Shown here piece after piece: positions 1 through 7,771 of a DNA stretch of 46,562 bases. Made by a program: the position numbers and the translations under genes. Each line of letters begins with the position of its first letter. Position 1 is the first letter of the stretch. The notes beneath the pieces are model-generated. The model saw only the letters and a program-made list of their open reading frames with translations, did not search any database and was not told the DNA's origin. This DNA comes from DASWJQ01 sp036397095. GTDB lineage: Bacteria; Chloroflexota; Anaerolineae; Anaerolineales; E44-bin32. The stretch covers positions 1 to 46,562 of the forward strand of contig DASWJQ010000142.1 of the NCBI GenBank assembly GCA_036397095.1, given 5' to 3'.

Positions 1-339
1 CCAGCCCGCCAACAGCTCTGCCAGGGCACGATTGGGTCGGTACTTGAGTCGGAGAATGGCACGCGATAGTGGAGGCCGGTACCAGCCGAAGGAGCGGCTG
101 AGAATGTGATCGGCCCGACCAAGGCACCGGTCGCAATGTGATTGAAACGAAAGAACGGGTGTTCCGCAGCCGCGACAGTGCGTACGGCCGATTGGTTGAA
201 GGCTCTGGGCGCATTGCGGGCACCAAAGGCTGGGCTCCTGGCCGCAGCCAGCACAGCGGTGCGGGAAGAGTAGATCGAGAATCGCGGCGAGTGTGCGTCG
301 AGCCCACCCCGGTGATTTGTGGTCCGCGGTTTCCCCCTC
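1..339 (-). CDS. comF: ComF family protein, N-terminal part (cut by window edge)
   Basis: Reading the minus strand from 339 down to 1 gives an open frame typical of the ComF N-terminus: a double zinc ribbon (FPHRCAGCG, WCPQCA, HCRGCGTP, CDRCLG) followed by SFGWYRPPLSRAILRLKYR, the usual Tyr and Leu-Lys-Tyr stretch before the phosphoribosyltransferase domain. That domain lies beyond position 1. ComF proteins are linked to DNA uptake in competent bacteria, where they act with the ComFA helicase; biochemical function is not settled. The frame is closed upstream by a stop at 340-342, and no ATG, GTG or TTG occurs in frame between that stop and the first zinc ribbon. The true start is therefore either a rare codon (for instance ATT in GCG-ATT-CTC) or hidden by a sequence error. 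It follows tadC on the same strand and could be read from the pilus operon. Confidence 0.75.
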
Positions 340-375
340 TCAACCGCGCTGGCAGTGTTCGCCTGTTGGGCTTTC

Positions 376-1329
376 TTACCCCCCCAGGCCGAGGATCCCA
401 CCCAGCGGAGAACGAAGCAAGAGCATGGCTGCCGGCCCCAGCAGAATGATCAAAAGGGAAGGGAAGATGAGCAGGCCAATCGGAAAGATCATCTTGATCG
501 GGGCCCGGTGGGCTTCCTCTTCCGCCATCTGACGGCGCCGCACCCGCATTTGGTCGGACTGGATGCGCAGCACTTTGGCCATGCTCACGCCCAATTGCTC
601 CGACTGGACGACGGCCGCCACAAAGCTGGTCATCTCGGCCACGCCCAGGCGCTCGGCCATATCGCGCAGGGCCTCGCGTCGCAGCTTGCCCAAGCGGATC
701 TCCTGGATGACCCGGCCGAACTCCAGGGACAGGTCGTTGTCCCACTTCTCGTGGACCTTGGCCATGGCGGCGTCGAAACCCAGCCCGGCCTCCACGGCAA
801 TCGTCAGCAGATCAAGCGCGTCGGGCATCGCCCGGAAGATGTCGCGCTGGCGCCGGCTGATCATGCTGCTGAGCCACAAATCCGGCATGAAATAGCCTAG
901 GACCAGGAACAAGAACGAGACAAGCAGGCCCTGAAGCCAGTTGCGCCCTGAGATCAGGTAGACGAGGATGAGCAACCCTCCCAGGACAACCGCCAGTACG
1001 AAGCGCATGGCCAGGAAAAAGGCCGGCTCGAGCTGCATCGGGTTGCCAGCCATCTCGAGGCGGCGGCGGGCAGCCTGCAGCGTTGCCTGCGGTGTGAAGC
1101 GTTGGGCTAACTGCCCCACCCGGTTGAAGAAAGGCAGGATGACGCGTTCGTAGAACGCCTGCGACAGCTCGATCTCTTCCAGGGTGACCGGCTGTTCGGA
1201 GATCGCGAACTCGGCCAACCGCTGCTGGATCGGGTCGCCGGGTTGCGGCGCACGGATACCGGCAATGATCAAGACGACCGCCAGTAGTATCGCCCCACCG
1301 ATCAAGATAACGATTGTCAGTGCTGGCAT
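376..1329 (-). CDS. tadC: Tad pilus inner-membrane platform protein TadC
   Basis: A 317-residue type II secretion system F-domain protein. It has an N-terminal membrane segment (about residues 5-25), two more hydrophobic segments near 105-150, a cytoplasmic helical domain containing a T2SSF pattern (DALDLLTIAVEAGLGFDAAM, about 170-190), and a C-terminal hydrophobic pair. TadC pairs with TadB to form the membrane platform that couples the TadA/CpaF motor to Flp pilin extraction. It is last in the order flp-cpaB-cpaE-cpaF-tadB-tadC, 41 bases after tadB, with a good ribosome site (GGGAGAG) eight bases before the ATG. The TadB/TadC assignment rests on gene order and on which half of the F-domain pair each resembles. 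Confidence 0.9.
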   Translation of the reverse strand: MPALTIVILIGGAILLAVVLIIAGIRAPQPGDPIQQRLAEFAISEQPVTLEEIELSQAFYERVILPFFNRVGQLAQRFTPQATLQAARRRLEMAGNPMQLEPAFFLAMRFVLAVVLGGLLILVYLISGRNWLQGLLVSFLFLVLGYFMPDLWLSSMISRRQRDIFRAMPDALDLLTIAVEAGLGFDAAMAKVHEKWDNDLSLEFGRVIQEIRLGKLRREALRDMAERLGVAEMTSFVAAVVQSEQLGVSMAKVLRIQSDQMRVRRRQMAEEEAHRAPIKMIFPIGLLIFPSLLIILLGPAAMLLLRSPLGGILGLGG

Positions 1330-1370
1330 TCGGTTAGCTCTCCCAGAACCTCAAGACAACTAGTATCGAC

Positions 1371-2354
1371 CTAGATGTCAATGTCGACGATCTTCTGCGT
1401 GATATAGAACCCTGTGATCACCATGAGCGCGGCGCCAAGCAGCATCGGAATACCGCAGGTGCGTGTCTCCGGGTTGAAGAACTGCATAATGTAGGGGCGG
1501 TTGACCAGGAACAGAATCCCGGTCAACGCCACCGGCAACAGCGAGATCACCCAGGCTGTCGCCCGCCCTTGGGCGGTCAGCGCCGAAATCTCGCCTCGGA
1601 TTCGGACGCGCTCCCGAATCGTGTAGGAAATCGTGTCAAGGATTTCGGCCAGATTACCGCCGACCTCCCGCTGGACGTTGACCGCCGTAATGAGCATATC
1701 GAGGTCATCACTGTTGATGCGCCGAAGCATATGGTCGAGCGCTTCTTCCATCGGCAGGCCAAGCTGCATTTCTTGGACGACCCGGTGAAACTCGGTCGAA
1801 ATGGGGGCGGGCAGTTCACGGCTGACCGCTTCCATCGCCTGCAGTGTGGAAAAGCCGGCCCGCAAGCCGTTGACCATCAGGTTGAGCATGTCACCAAGCT
1901 GACCATCGAACTTCTTCAACCGGGCGCCTTGTTGCATCCGTACGTAGATGCCCGGGATGAAGGCGCCGCCGAGGGCGGCGGCAGCTCCGAATAGGATCGA
2001 GCGGCTCAGGACCGTGGCCAGCACGCCGGCACCGCCGGCCGCCAGCACGACCAATGCAATGTACTCGGCCGGCCGGAATTTCATGTCGGCCCGGGCCAGC
2101 CCACGCGATATGTTCTCGAAAAGGTCGGTGCCCTCGCCCAGCCGGTTGAGCAAATCGGCCAGCGGGCTGGGACGGTCGACATCGGCCTCGACCACCTCCC
2201 CCCGACCAGCGGCGGACATGCCGCCTGTCTCTGAATAGCGGCCGAGCCGCTCCTCGACGACCGTTTGCCGTCCGACCAGCGACAGGACTGCTCCAATCGC
2301 CAGCAGGAGCAATCCTAATCCGCCCCCAACGAATAGGACTGTTGTAGGATTCAT
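1371..2354 (-). CDS. tadB: Tad pilus inner-membrane platform protein TadB
   Basis: A 327-residue type II secretion F-family membrane protein. There is an N-terminal membrane segment (about 5-25), a hydrophobic pair near 100-140, an F-domain core around 160-245 (LMVNGLRAGFSTLQAMEAVS, then EALDHMLRRINSDDLDML), and two C-terminal segments (about 265-325). Known role: with TadC it forms the cytoplasmic-membrane platform on which the CpaF ATPase acts. It starts three bases after the cpaF stop, so translation is likely coupled. Confidence 0.9.
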   Translation of the reverse strand: MNPTTVLFVGGGLGLLLLAIGAVLSLVGRQTVVEERLGRYSETGGMSAAGRGEVVEADVDRPSPLADLLNRLGEGTDLFENISRGLARADMKFRPAEYIALVVLAAGGAGVLATVLSRSILFGAAAALGGAFIPGIYVRMQQGARLKKFDGQLGDMLNLMVNGLRAGFSTLQAMEAVSRELPAPISTEFHRVVQEMQLGLPMEEALDHMLRRINSDDLDMLITAVNVQREVGGNLAEILDTISYTIRERVRIRGEISALTAQGRATAWVISLLPVALTGILFLVNRPYIMQFFNPETRTCGIPMLLGAALMVITGFYITQKIVDIDI

Positions 2355-2357
2355 CGC

Positions 2358-3776
2358 TTAGGCATACCTCATCCGGTCACCCATCCCAAAGATGGACGGC
2401 GGCAGGTGAATTCCTGAAGCTTCGATCTGATCCATGAACTTGGGGCGCAGGCCGGTCGGCCGCAGCCGACCAATCACTTTGCCATCTTCAATGCCGGTCT
2501 GATCGAAGACGAACAGGTCGGTCATGGTGATGACGTCCCCTTCCATGCCCTGGATCTCGGTGATGTGGGTGACCTTGCGCGTGCCGTCCCGCTGGCGCTC
2601 CAGATGGACCACCAGTTGGAGCGCCGAGGCGATTTGTTCCCTGATCGCCCGCTGGGGCAGCTCCATGCCGGCCATCATCGTCATCGTCTCGATGCGCGAC
2701 AGGGTGTCGCGCGGGCTGTTGGAGTGAGCCGTTGTCAGTGAGCCATCGTGGCCGGTATTCATCGCCTGGAGCATATCGAGCGCGGCCGAATCGCGGATCT
2801 CGCCGACGATAATCCGGTCGGGACGCATTCGCAACGAGTTGACCACCAGGTTCTGGATGGTCACTTCGCCGCGGCCCTCGATATTGGGTGGGCGCTTTTC
2901 CAGGGACACGACGTGCTCCTGGCGCAGCTGAAGCTCGGCGGCGTCTTCGATGGTCACGATGCGTTCATCCGACGGGATGAATTGGGAAACCACGTTGAGC
3001 ATGGTGGTTTTTCCCGAACCGGTACCGCCGGAGATGATCATGTTGATGCGTGAGATCACTGATGCCTTGAGGAACTCCACGGCTTCGGGTGTGATGGTGC
3101 CCCACTCGACGAGCTGTTCGATTGTGATTGGGATCTTGGCGAACTTACGAATTGTCAGCACCGGACCCACCAGCGAGATCGGAGGGATGATGGCGTTGAC
3201 GCGCGAGCCATCAGGCAAGCGGGCATCAACGTATGGGCTCGATTCGTCGATCCGGCGGCCAAGCGGCGCCACAATGCGGTCGATAATCCGCATCAAGTGA
3301 TCGTCCGACTCAAACGAGGCCGGCTCACGGTAGAGCTTGCCGGCGCGCTCGATGAAGATGTTCTTGGACCCATTCACCATGATTTCCGTGAGGGTCTCGT
3401 CGGCCAGCAGCGGCTCGATCGGGCCCAGGCCCAGAATCTCGGCAACAATCTGCTCAAACAGACGCCGCCGTTCGGGGCGGGAAAGGACGATCTTCTCCTC
3501 GGCCAGGATATTCTCGAAGAGCTCTTCGATCGTGCGACGGACATCGGCGGTCTGACTGACGTCCATCGTCGGATCGAGTTCAGCCAGCAGCTTGTTCTGG
3601 ACGCGCGTCTTGAGATCGTAATAGGTATCACGGGCAGCCGAGCCGGGCGGTGCAGCTCGTCGCGAGCTGATCCCGCTCAACCGAGAGGTCCCGCTGCCCT
3701 GCCCCGACGAAGAGACACGGGCGGGGGCAGCAGGTTCGGATGACTGACCCTGTTCAATCCGCTTTAGTAGCGACAC
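2358..3776 (-). CDS. cpaF: Tad pilus assembly/retraction ATPase CpaF (TadA)
   Basis: A 472-residue secretion ATPase of the VirB11/CpaF class. Residues 1-50 are Ser/Gly/Ala-rich and probably disordered. The N-terminal domain follows (about 55-220), then the RecA-like domain with a Walker A motif (SGGTGSGKTT), an Asp/Glu box (IVTIEDAAELQL), a Walker B region (DRIIVGEIRDSAALDML) and the His box (TGHDGSLTTAHSN). All catalytic motifs look intact. It hydrolyses ATP in the cytoplasm to drive Flp pilus extension and possibly retraction. It lies 42 bases after cpaE and three bases before tadB. Confidence 0.95.
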   Translation of the reverse strand: MSLLKRIEQGQSSEPAAPARVSSSGQGSGTSRLSGISSRRAAPPGSAARDTYYDLKTRVQNKLLAELDPTMDVSQTADVRRTIEELFENILAEEKIVLSRPERRRLFEQIVAEILGLGPIEPLLADETLTEIMVNGSKNIFIERAGKLYREPASFESDDHLMRIIDRIVAPLGRRIDESSPYVDARLPDGSRVNAIIPPISLVGPVLTIRKFAKIPITIEQLVEWGTITPEAVEFLKASVISRINMIISGGTGSGKTTMLNVVSQFIPSDERIVTIEDAAELQLRQEHVVSLEKRPPNIEGRGEVTIQNLVVNSLRMRPDRIIVGEIRDSAALDMLQAMNTGHDGSLTTAHSNSPRDTLSRIETMTMMAGMELPQRAIREQIASALQLVVHLERQRDGTRKVTHITEIQGMEGDVITMTDLFVFDQTGIEDGKVIGRLRPTGLRPKFMDQIEASGIHLPPSIFGMGDRMRYA

Positions 3777-3818
3777 GGTCTACCTCCAGTACCAGCGAAA
3801 TTCGATCTCTAAACGATC

Positions 3819-5081
3819 CTACCGGCTGGCCAGGCGGGGTCGTTCAGCTTCGGCCTCGAGCACTTCTTCTTCCGGCTGGGCAACCAATCGTTGCCTCAGT
3901 GTACCAATCAGCTCGAGGATATTCCTTGCAGGTGCCTTACCCTTATCGCCCAGGATTAATGGGATGCCCTTGTTGATGGACGCCGAAACCAGTTTCTCGT
4001 CGGACGGTATTTGCCCCTCAACCGGCCGCTTCAGGTTCTCGGCGATGGCTTCGGCGGTAATGCCAGTCTTGCGTTCCATCTTGTTGAGCACGAAGAAGAT
4101 GCGCTCGCGCGGGAACTCGAGCACGCTCAACAGATCAAACAGCAAGCGGGTGTCCTTAATGGACGGGATGTCGGGTGTCGCTACCGTCATCAGCACGTCG
4201 CAGGCATCCAGCACCGCCAAGGTGATGTCGTCCATCGTCGAACTGGTGTCGACCACCACGTAGGCGAAGTTGCGTTTCAAGAACGAAAGCACTTTGCGCA
4301 GCTGGTCGGCCTGCACCTCGTCGGCCATCTCGGGCCGAGGCGGTGCCGCCAGCACCTTGAGCCCCGTTTCATGCGTGATCAGGACGTCTTCGACGTAGTC
4401 CCGATCGAGCTCGTCGGCCCGAGCCGCCAGGTCGACCAAGGAATTCTTGACTTGCATATTGAGCGAGACCGACACATCGCCGAACTGAAGATGGGCATCG
4501 ACCAGCACAGTCGGAGTCTCATCAGTATGCAAGCCAAGTGCGATGTTGGTGGCGAGCATGCTGCAGCCGACACCGCCCTTGGCCGAGTAGACGGCCAGAA
4601 GCTTGCCTTCAATCGCACCCGTGACCCCGCGGATCGGGCCCGTGCCGGGCAACTGCATGACCGGCACCGCCGCCAGCTTGGCCTTCTGTTCCTTGGCCCG
4701 CTCGGACACCAAACGGATGGTCCGGATCAGCTCATCGCCCGAAGGTGGCTTGGCGATGAAATCGCGGGCGCCGGCCAGCATGGCCCGGCGCATATAGTCG
4801 GCCTCGGACTGGACCGAGAGCATCACGACCTGCGCATAGGGCACATCGCGCAGCAAAGCCTCGGTCACCGCAATCCCGTCCATGTCGGGCATGTTGATGT
4901 CCATCAGCACGACATCGGGCTCGATATCAGCAGCGATCTGCAGCGCTTCTTCCCCAGAGCGGGCTGCCCCGACAACGTCAATGTCGGTCTCAAACTGAAG
5001 CAGCCGACGAATGTTCTCGCGCGTTTCGGCGATATCGTCGACGATCAGAACCCGGATCTGGCCTTCGGAACTCTCGGTCAT
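3819..5081 (-). CDS. cpaE: CpaE/TadZ-like protein: receiver domain plus ParA/MinD-type ATPase
   Basis: A 420-residue two-domain protein. Residues 8-125 form a receiver domain with acidic pocket D15/D16, phospho-acceptor D61 (VVLMDINMPDMDG) and a conserved Lys near 111 (FIAKPPSGDE), so it looks phosphorylatable. Residues about 160-400 form a MinD/ParA-like ATPase with a deviant Walker A (SAKGGVGCSM) in which the usual second Lys is Cys, as is common in CpaE/TadZ proteins. TadZ/CpaE proteins place the pilus machine at a cell pole or site. The receiver in the same chain suggests that a two-component kinase may control pilus position; the DegS-like kinase at 6714-7763 is the nearest candidate, but that link is inference. 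Confidence 0.9.
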   Translation of the reverse strand: MTESSEGQIRVLIVDDIAETRENIRRLLQFETDIDVVGAARSGEEALQIAADIEPDVVLMDINMPDMDGIAVTEALLRDVPYAQVVMLSVQSEADYMRRAMLAGARDFIAKPPSGDELIRTIRLVSERAKEQKAKLAAVPVMQLPGTGPIRGVTGAIEGKLLAVYSAKGGVGCSMLATNIALGLHTDETPTVLVDAHLQFGDVSVSLNMQVKNSLVDLAARADELDRDYVEDVLITHETGLKVLAAPPRPEMADEVQADQLRKVLSFLKRNFAYVVVDTSSTMDDITLAVLDACDVLMTVATPDIPSIKDTRLLFDLLSVLEFPRERIFFVLNKMERKTGITAEAIAENLKRPVEGQIPSDEKLVSASINKGIPLILGDKGKAPARNILELIGTLRQRLVAQPEEEVLEAEAERPRLASR

Positions 5082-5120
5082 CCTAGTCTCGGGCTTCGAC
5101 CAGCTTGGTGCCGGCCTGGG

Positions 5121-6254
5121 CTACTCGGTTACCGGCGCCGGCGCCGAGCTGGACTGGCTGGGCTGCCAGCGCAGCGAATCGGCTTCGAGCCGAGGCTCGG
5201 TGCCGTACGGCAACTTCGAAGGCACGGCGATGTTGTACGTATCAATCAGGAACTGCAGCGTGACGCTGGTTGTGGCTTCATTGACGTCATCGTTGGGCGC
5301 CCGCAGCGTCAGGGTCAAGTCCCCGCCCGCCTCCAGCGCCCACTTCAGCGCCAGGGCGTCTTGCGGAGCAACGATCAGCGTGACGATCGTCGGCTTCTCA
5401 ATGACGACCACCTGTTGTTGCTGTTGGGCCGGAGCCCCGGCTGGCGCCTGTTCAGTGGCCGGCTCCTCTTCCTCTTCCTCGGGCAGAGCAAAGTCACCCA
5501 CGTGCAGCACGGTCGCATTGGTGATCAGGCGCTGCGACACCAAGCGCGGCCGCTGGGCGCCGACCGGCAGCAGGTAGACCTGCTGACCCGTTGTTTCTTC
5601 CTCATCGACGCGGCCAAGCGGCAGCGGTTCCGGCGAGGTTGCCGACGTGCCTTCGGCGCCGGTTTCGACGGTGGTCGCACCAGTGCCGGTCAGCACCTCA
5701 CCATTGGGCCCGACCAGGATGGCCGTGTGGTCCGGCAGCAAAGTTTGAAATTCCGGATCGACATCTACCATCAGCATCGAGATGATCACATCGACCTGGT
5801 CGCCATCTTGAATGGCATAGGCCACACCCGAGAACCGGTCCATCGGCACCGCAATGGCCGTCATGCCTGGAGGAATGGCAATGGCCGCCTCGGAACCGGT
5901 CCCCAGCAGGTCGCCAGCTTGCTGGGTCAGCATGCGTTCCGTGATCGGCACCCCGCGGGCGATATCCATGCGCGCCCGCCTGCCGATCACCTGCTCGACG
6001 TCCGTCACCATGGTCTCGACGACGAAGTCCGCCGGGAAGGGAGACAGGATGATGCCGTCGGCCGGGATTTCGGAACCGCGCGCAATGTCCTGCGCAGCGA
6101 TCACGATTTGGGCTTCACCCACCGGCCCACTCGGGGTCGCTTGGGCCTCCTGACCGGATGGCTGGCCGCCAAGCCTTGTCAAGAGCAGGAATGCGGCGAC
6201 AGCGCCAAGCAAGAGAACGAGAGCCAGGAGAATGAAGATGCGACCGCGGCGCAT
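5121..6254 (-). CDS. cpaB: Flp pilus assembly protein CpaB/RcpC (SAF domain)
   Basis: A 377-residue protein with one N-terminal membrane helix (about 6-28) followed by an extracytoplasmic SAF domain (QIVIAAQDIARGSEIPADGI, then IGRRARMDIARGVPITERML) and the CpaB/RcpC core (GMTAIAVPMDRFSGVAYAI, DQVDVIISMLMVD). A Glu-rich and Gln-rich low-complexity stretch (about 255-285) separates the core from a C-terminal domain ending in a Ser/Pro tail. In diderms CpaB works with the secretin CpaC; no secretin gene is present here. An AAGGAGG ribosome site lies five bases before the ATG. The gene is separated from flp by 198 bases that hold two hairpins. Confidence 0.88.
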   Translation of the reverse strand: MRRGRIFILLALVLLLGAVAAFLLLTRLGGQPSGQEAQATPSGPVGEAQIVIAAQDIARGSEIPADGIILSPFPADFVVETMVTDVEQVIGRRARMDIARGVPITERMLTQQAGDLLGTGSEAAIAIPPGMTAIAVPMDRFSGVAYAIQDGDQVDVIISMLMVDVDPEFQTLLPDHTAILVGPNGEVLTGTGATTVETGAEGTSATSPEPLPLGRVDEEETTGQQVYLLPVGAQRPRLVSQRLITNATVLHVGDFALPEEEEEEPATEQAPAGAPAQQQQQVVVIEKPTIVTLIVAPQDALALKWALEAGGDLTLTLRAPNDDVNEATTSVTLQFLIDTYNIAVPSKLPYGTEPRLEADSLRWQPSQSSSAPAPVTE

Positions 6255-6333
6255 GGTGCCTCCTTAAATATCGTTAAGACAGGTTTCTTTAACCTGCTTG
6301 GCCGGTTATCATACCGGTTCGAACCAACTTGTC

Positions 6334-6367
6334 AAGCCGGCCCCACGTCCGTACATGCGGCCGGCTT
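6334..6367 (-). terminator. Hairpin between flp and cpaB, nearer cpaB
   Basis: AAGCCGGCC at 6334-6342 pairs perfectly with GGCCGGCTT at 6359-6367, a 9-bp stem with a 16-base loop. The T-run (6366-6370) follows the stem on the plus strand, so for the minus-strand pilus transcript it is not a classical terminator. It could act as an RNA stability or processing structure, or stop antisense transcription entering the pilus genes. Confidence 0.4.
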
Positions 6368-6377
6368 TTTGACGCAA

Positions 6378-6402
6378 GGAGCCCTATCGCCGATAGGGCT
6401 CC
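6378..6402 (-). terminator. Strong stem-loop just after flp, possible attenuator
   Basis: GGAGCCCTAT and ATAGGGCTCC flank a five-base loop, and ACGCA/TGCGT outside extends the pairing. The structure lies about 50 bases downstream of the flp stop on the transcribed strand. There is no T-run after it in that direction, so partial termination or 3'-end protection of a short, abundant pilin mRNA is more likely than full termination. Confidence 0.5.
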
Positions 6403-6452
6403 GCTGCGTTCAGTGGATGTCGCCCACGGTGTCAATTGGGCAGGCGACAAGC

Positions 6453-6599
6453 TTAGATGTTCTCGACAATGTTGCTGAACACGTTCCCGATGGCCGGTCC
6501 GAGCAGCGCGAGAATAACGATCACGACGACCGCAACCAAAACTAGGATGAGCGCATACTCTACAAGACCTTGGCCCTTCTCTTTCGGCGCAAACAACAT
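6453..6599 (-). CDS. flp: Flp family type IVb pilin
   Basis: A 48-residue Flp prepilin beginning MLFAPKEKGQGLVEYALILV. The short basic leader ends at Gly, followed by the conserved Gln/Glu-Tyr signature (GQGLVEYALIL) and a 20-residue hydrophobic helix, then a short polar tail. A TadV/CpaA-type peptidase would cleave after the leader Gly; no such gene is in the window. An in-frame ATG further upstream (6656) exists, but the start at 6599 has an excellent GGAGGTG ribosome site seven bases away and gives the normal Flp length. The gene has its own strong promoter (6655-6684) and hairpins behind it, fitting higher expression than the assembly genes downstream. Confidence 0.93.
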   Translation of the reverse strand: MLFAPKEKGQGLVEYALILVLVAVVVIVILALLGPAIGNVFSNIVENI

Positions 6600-6654
6600 G
6601 GCTTTCACCTCCTTCCGCTGCAGACTCGCTTGTATTCTGCTCCAAGCTGGCTCC

Positions 6655-6684
6655 ATTATAGGGAGCTGGCAGCGAAAGGCACAA
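6655..6684 (-). promoter_or_regulatory. Predicted sigma-70-type promoter of flp/Tad operon
   Basis: On the minus strand TTGTGC (6684-6679) and a perfect TATAAT (6660-6655) are 18 bases apart. Transcription would start near 6648, about 48 bases before the flp start. The element lies in the gap after the kinase gene, so the pilus genes can be expressed separately from the two-component genes. Confidence 0.65.
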
Positions 6685-6713
6685 TAGGACCTCCGTCCGA
6701 TGCCCGCAAGGGC

Positions 6714-7763
6714 TCAGTCGCCGGCTGGGAGCGACAGAATCAAGCGGCTGCCGCCTTCCGACGAGTCAACTTCAAGGGTTCCCCCAATTTGATGGACCCG
6801 GTTGCGAAGGCGCTGCAAGCCGCCCGGCGGGCCCTCGGTGGTATCCAGAACCTGCTGGTCAAAACCAATGCCGTTGTCCTCGACGACGGCACGGATCTGA
6901 CGATCATCCATGTCCAACATGACTTTGACCTGAGTCGCCTGCGCGTGCTCCCGGGCGTTAGCCAGGAACTCTTGGACGGCTCGGAAGGCAATCACTTCAC
7001 GATGGGAGGCCAGGCGGCGCTCAGTGCCCGTGATCACCGTGTTGATATCCAGGCCCGACTTTTCTTCGAAGGCTTCGGTGTAGCGCCGGACGGTAGGCGC
7101 CAGACCCAAGTCATCGAGCATCATCGGGCGCAGGTCAAAGATGAAATCCCGTACCTGAGCAAAAGTGCCGGCGGCCGCTTCCTTGAGCCGGGCCAGTTCA
7201 CTCTTCGCTTCGTCGGCGTCCTGGTCGAAAAGACGCATGGCGATCTCAGTCTGTAGAATAAAGTTGGCCAGCGCTTGGGCCGGGCCGTCATGGATCTGGC
7301 GCGATATCTTGCGCCGCTCTTCCTCCTGGGCCTCAATAACCTGTTCGATGCCCAGGTTGCCATTGTCCGGCTGCTCGCCCGGGGCGACCACCGGGCCACC
7401 CTCCAAGACGCTCAACGCTTTGCGCAGCAGATTGGACCGGCTATCCAGGTGCGACCGGTCGGCTTCCAGCTTCTCGAGCTGGCCCCGCATCGTGAAAAGC
7501 CGCTGCTGGGCATCCTGGGACGACTCATAGACCGTTCGGATGTCCTCACGCGGCATGGTGTCGAAATTGGCCTGGATTTGATGCAGGCGGGTCGTGATGC
7601 TGGCATTTCGCTGCGCCAACTTGTCGACCTCCCCCTGACTTTGCTCGACGAGCATTGTGATCTCATTGAGCCGAGTCGTGACGCTCTCGAGGTCGGTGTG
7701 CATCTCCTCGATCAGGGCATCAACGGGGGTTTGTTCGGTGGTGGTCTCTTCGGCTTCGGTCAT
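6714..7763 (-). CDS. DegS-like soluble sensor histidine kinase
   Basis: A 349-residue kinase with no membrane segment. Residues 10-115 are a long predicted coiled coil, as in DegS-type sensors. A HisKA_3 dimerisation box follows (EEERRKISRQIHDGPAQAL) with phospho-acceptor His158, then a HATPase domain (N box EFLANAREHAQA, G box EDNGIGFD, and the C-terminal GLQRLRNRVHQIGG). It should autophosphorylate and pass phosphate to the NarL-type regulator encoded just upstream (gap of eight bases). The input signal is unknown and must be cytoplasmic or come through a partner. Its placement directly before the Tad operon suggests pilus control, by inference. Confidence 0.9.
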   Translation of the reverse strand: MTEAEETTTEQTPVDALIEEMHTDLESVTTRLNEITMLVEQSQGEVDKLAQRNASITTRLHQIQANFDTMPREDIRTVYESSQDAQQRLFTMRGQLEKLEADRSHLDSRSNLLRKALSVLEGGPVVAPGEQPDNGNLGIEQVIEAQEEERRKISRQIHDGPAQALANFILQTEIAMRLFDQDADEAKSELARLKEAAAGTFAQVRDFIFDLRPMMLDDLGLAPTVRRYTEAFEEKSGLDINTVITGTERRLASHREVIAFRAVQEFLANAREHAQATQVKVMLDMDDRQIRAVVEDNGIGFDQQVLDTTEGPPGGLQRLRNRVHQIGGTLEVDSSEGGSRLILSLPAGD

Positions 7764-7771
7764 CCTGGCCT

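Noticed and set aside
4011..6545. A very long open frame (844 codons) on the plus strand across cpaE, cpaB and flp
   Set aside because: It is exactly antisense to well-recognised Tad genes, is rich in His, Arg and Gln as expected for the complement of GC-rich coding DNA, and shows no domain or ribosome site.
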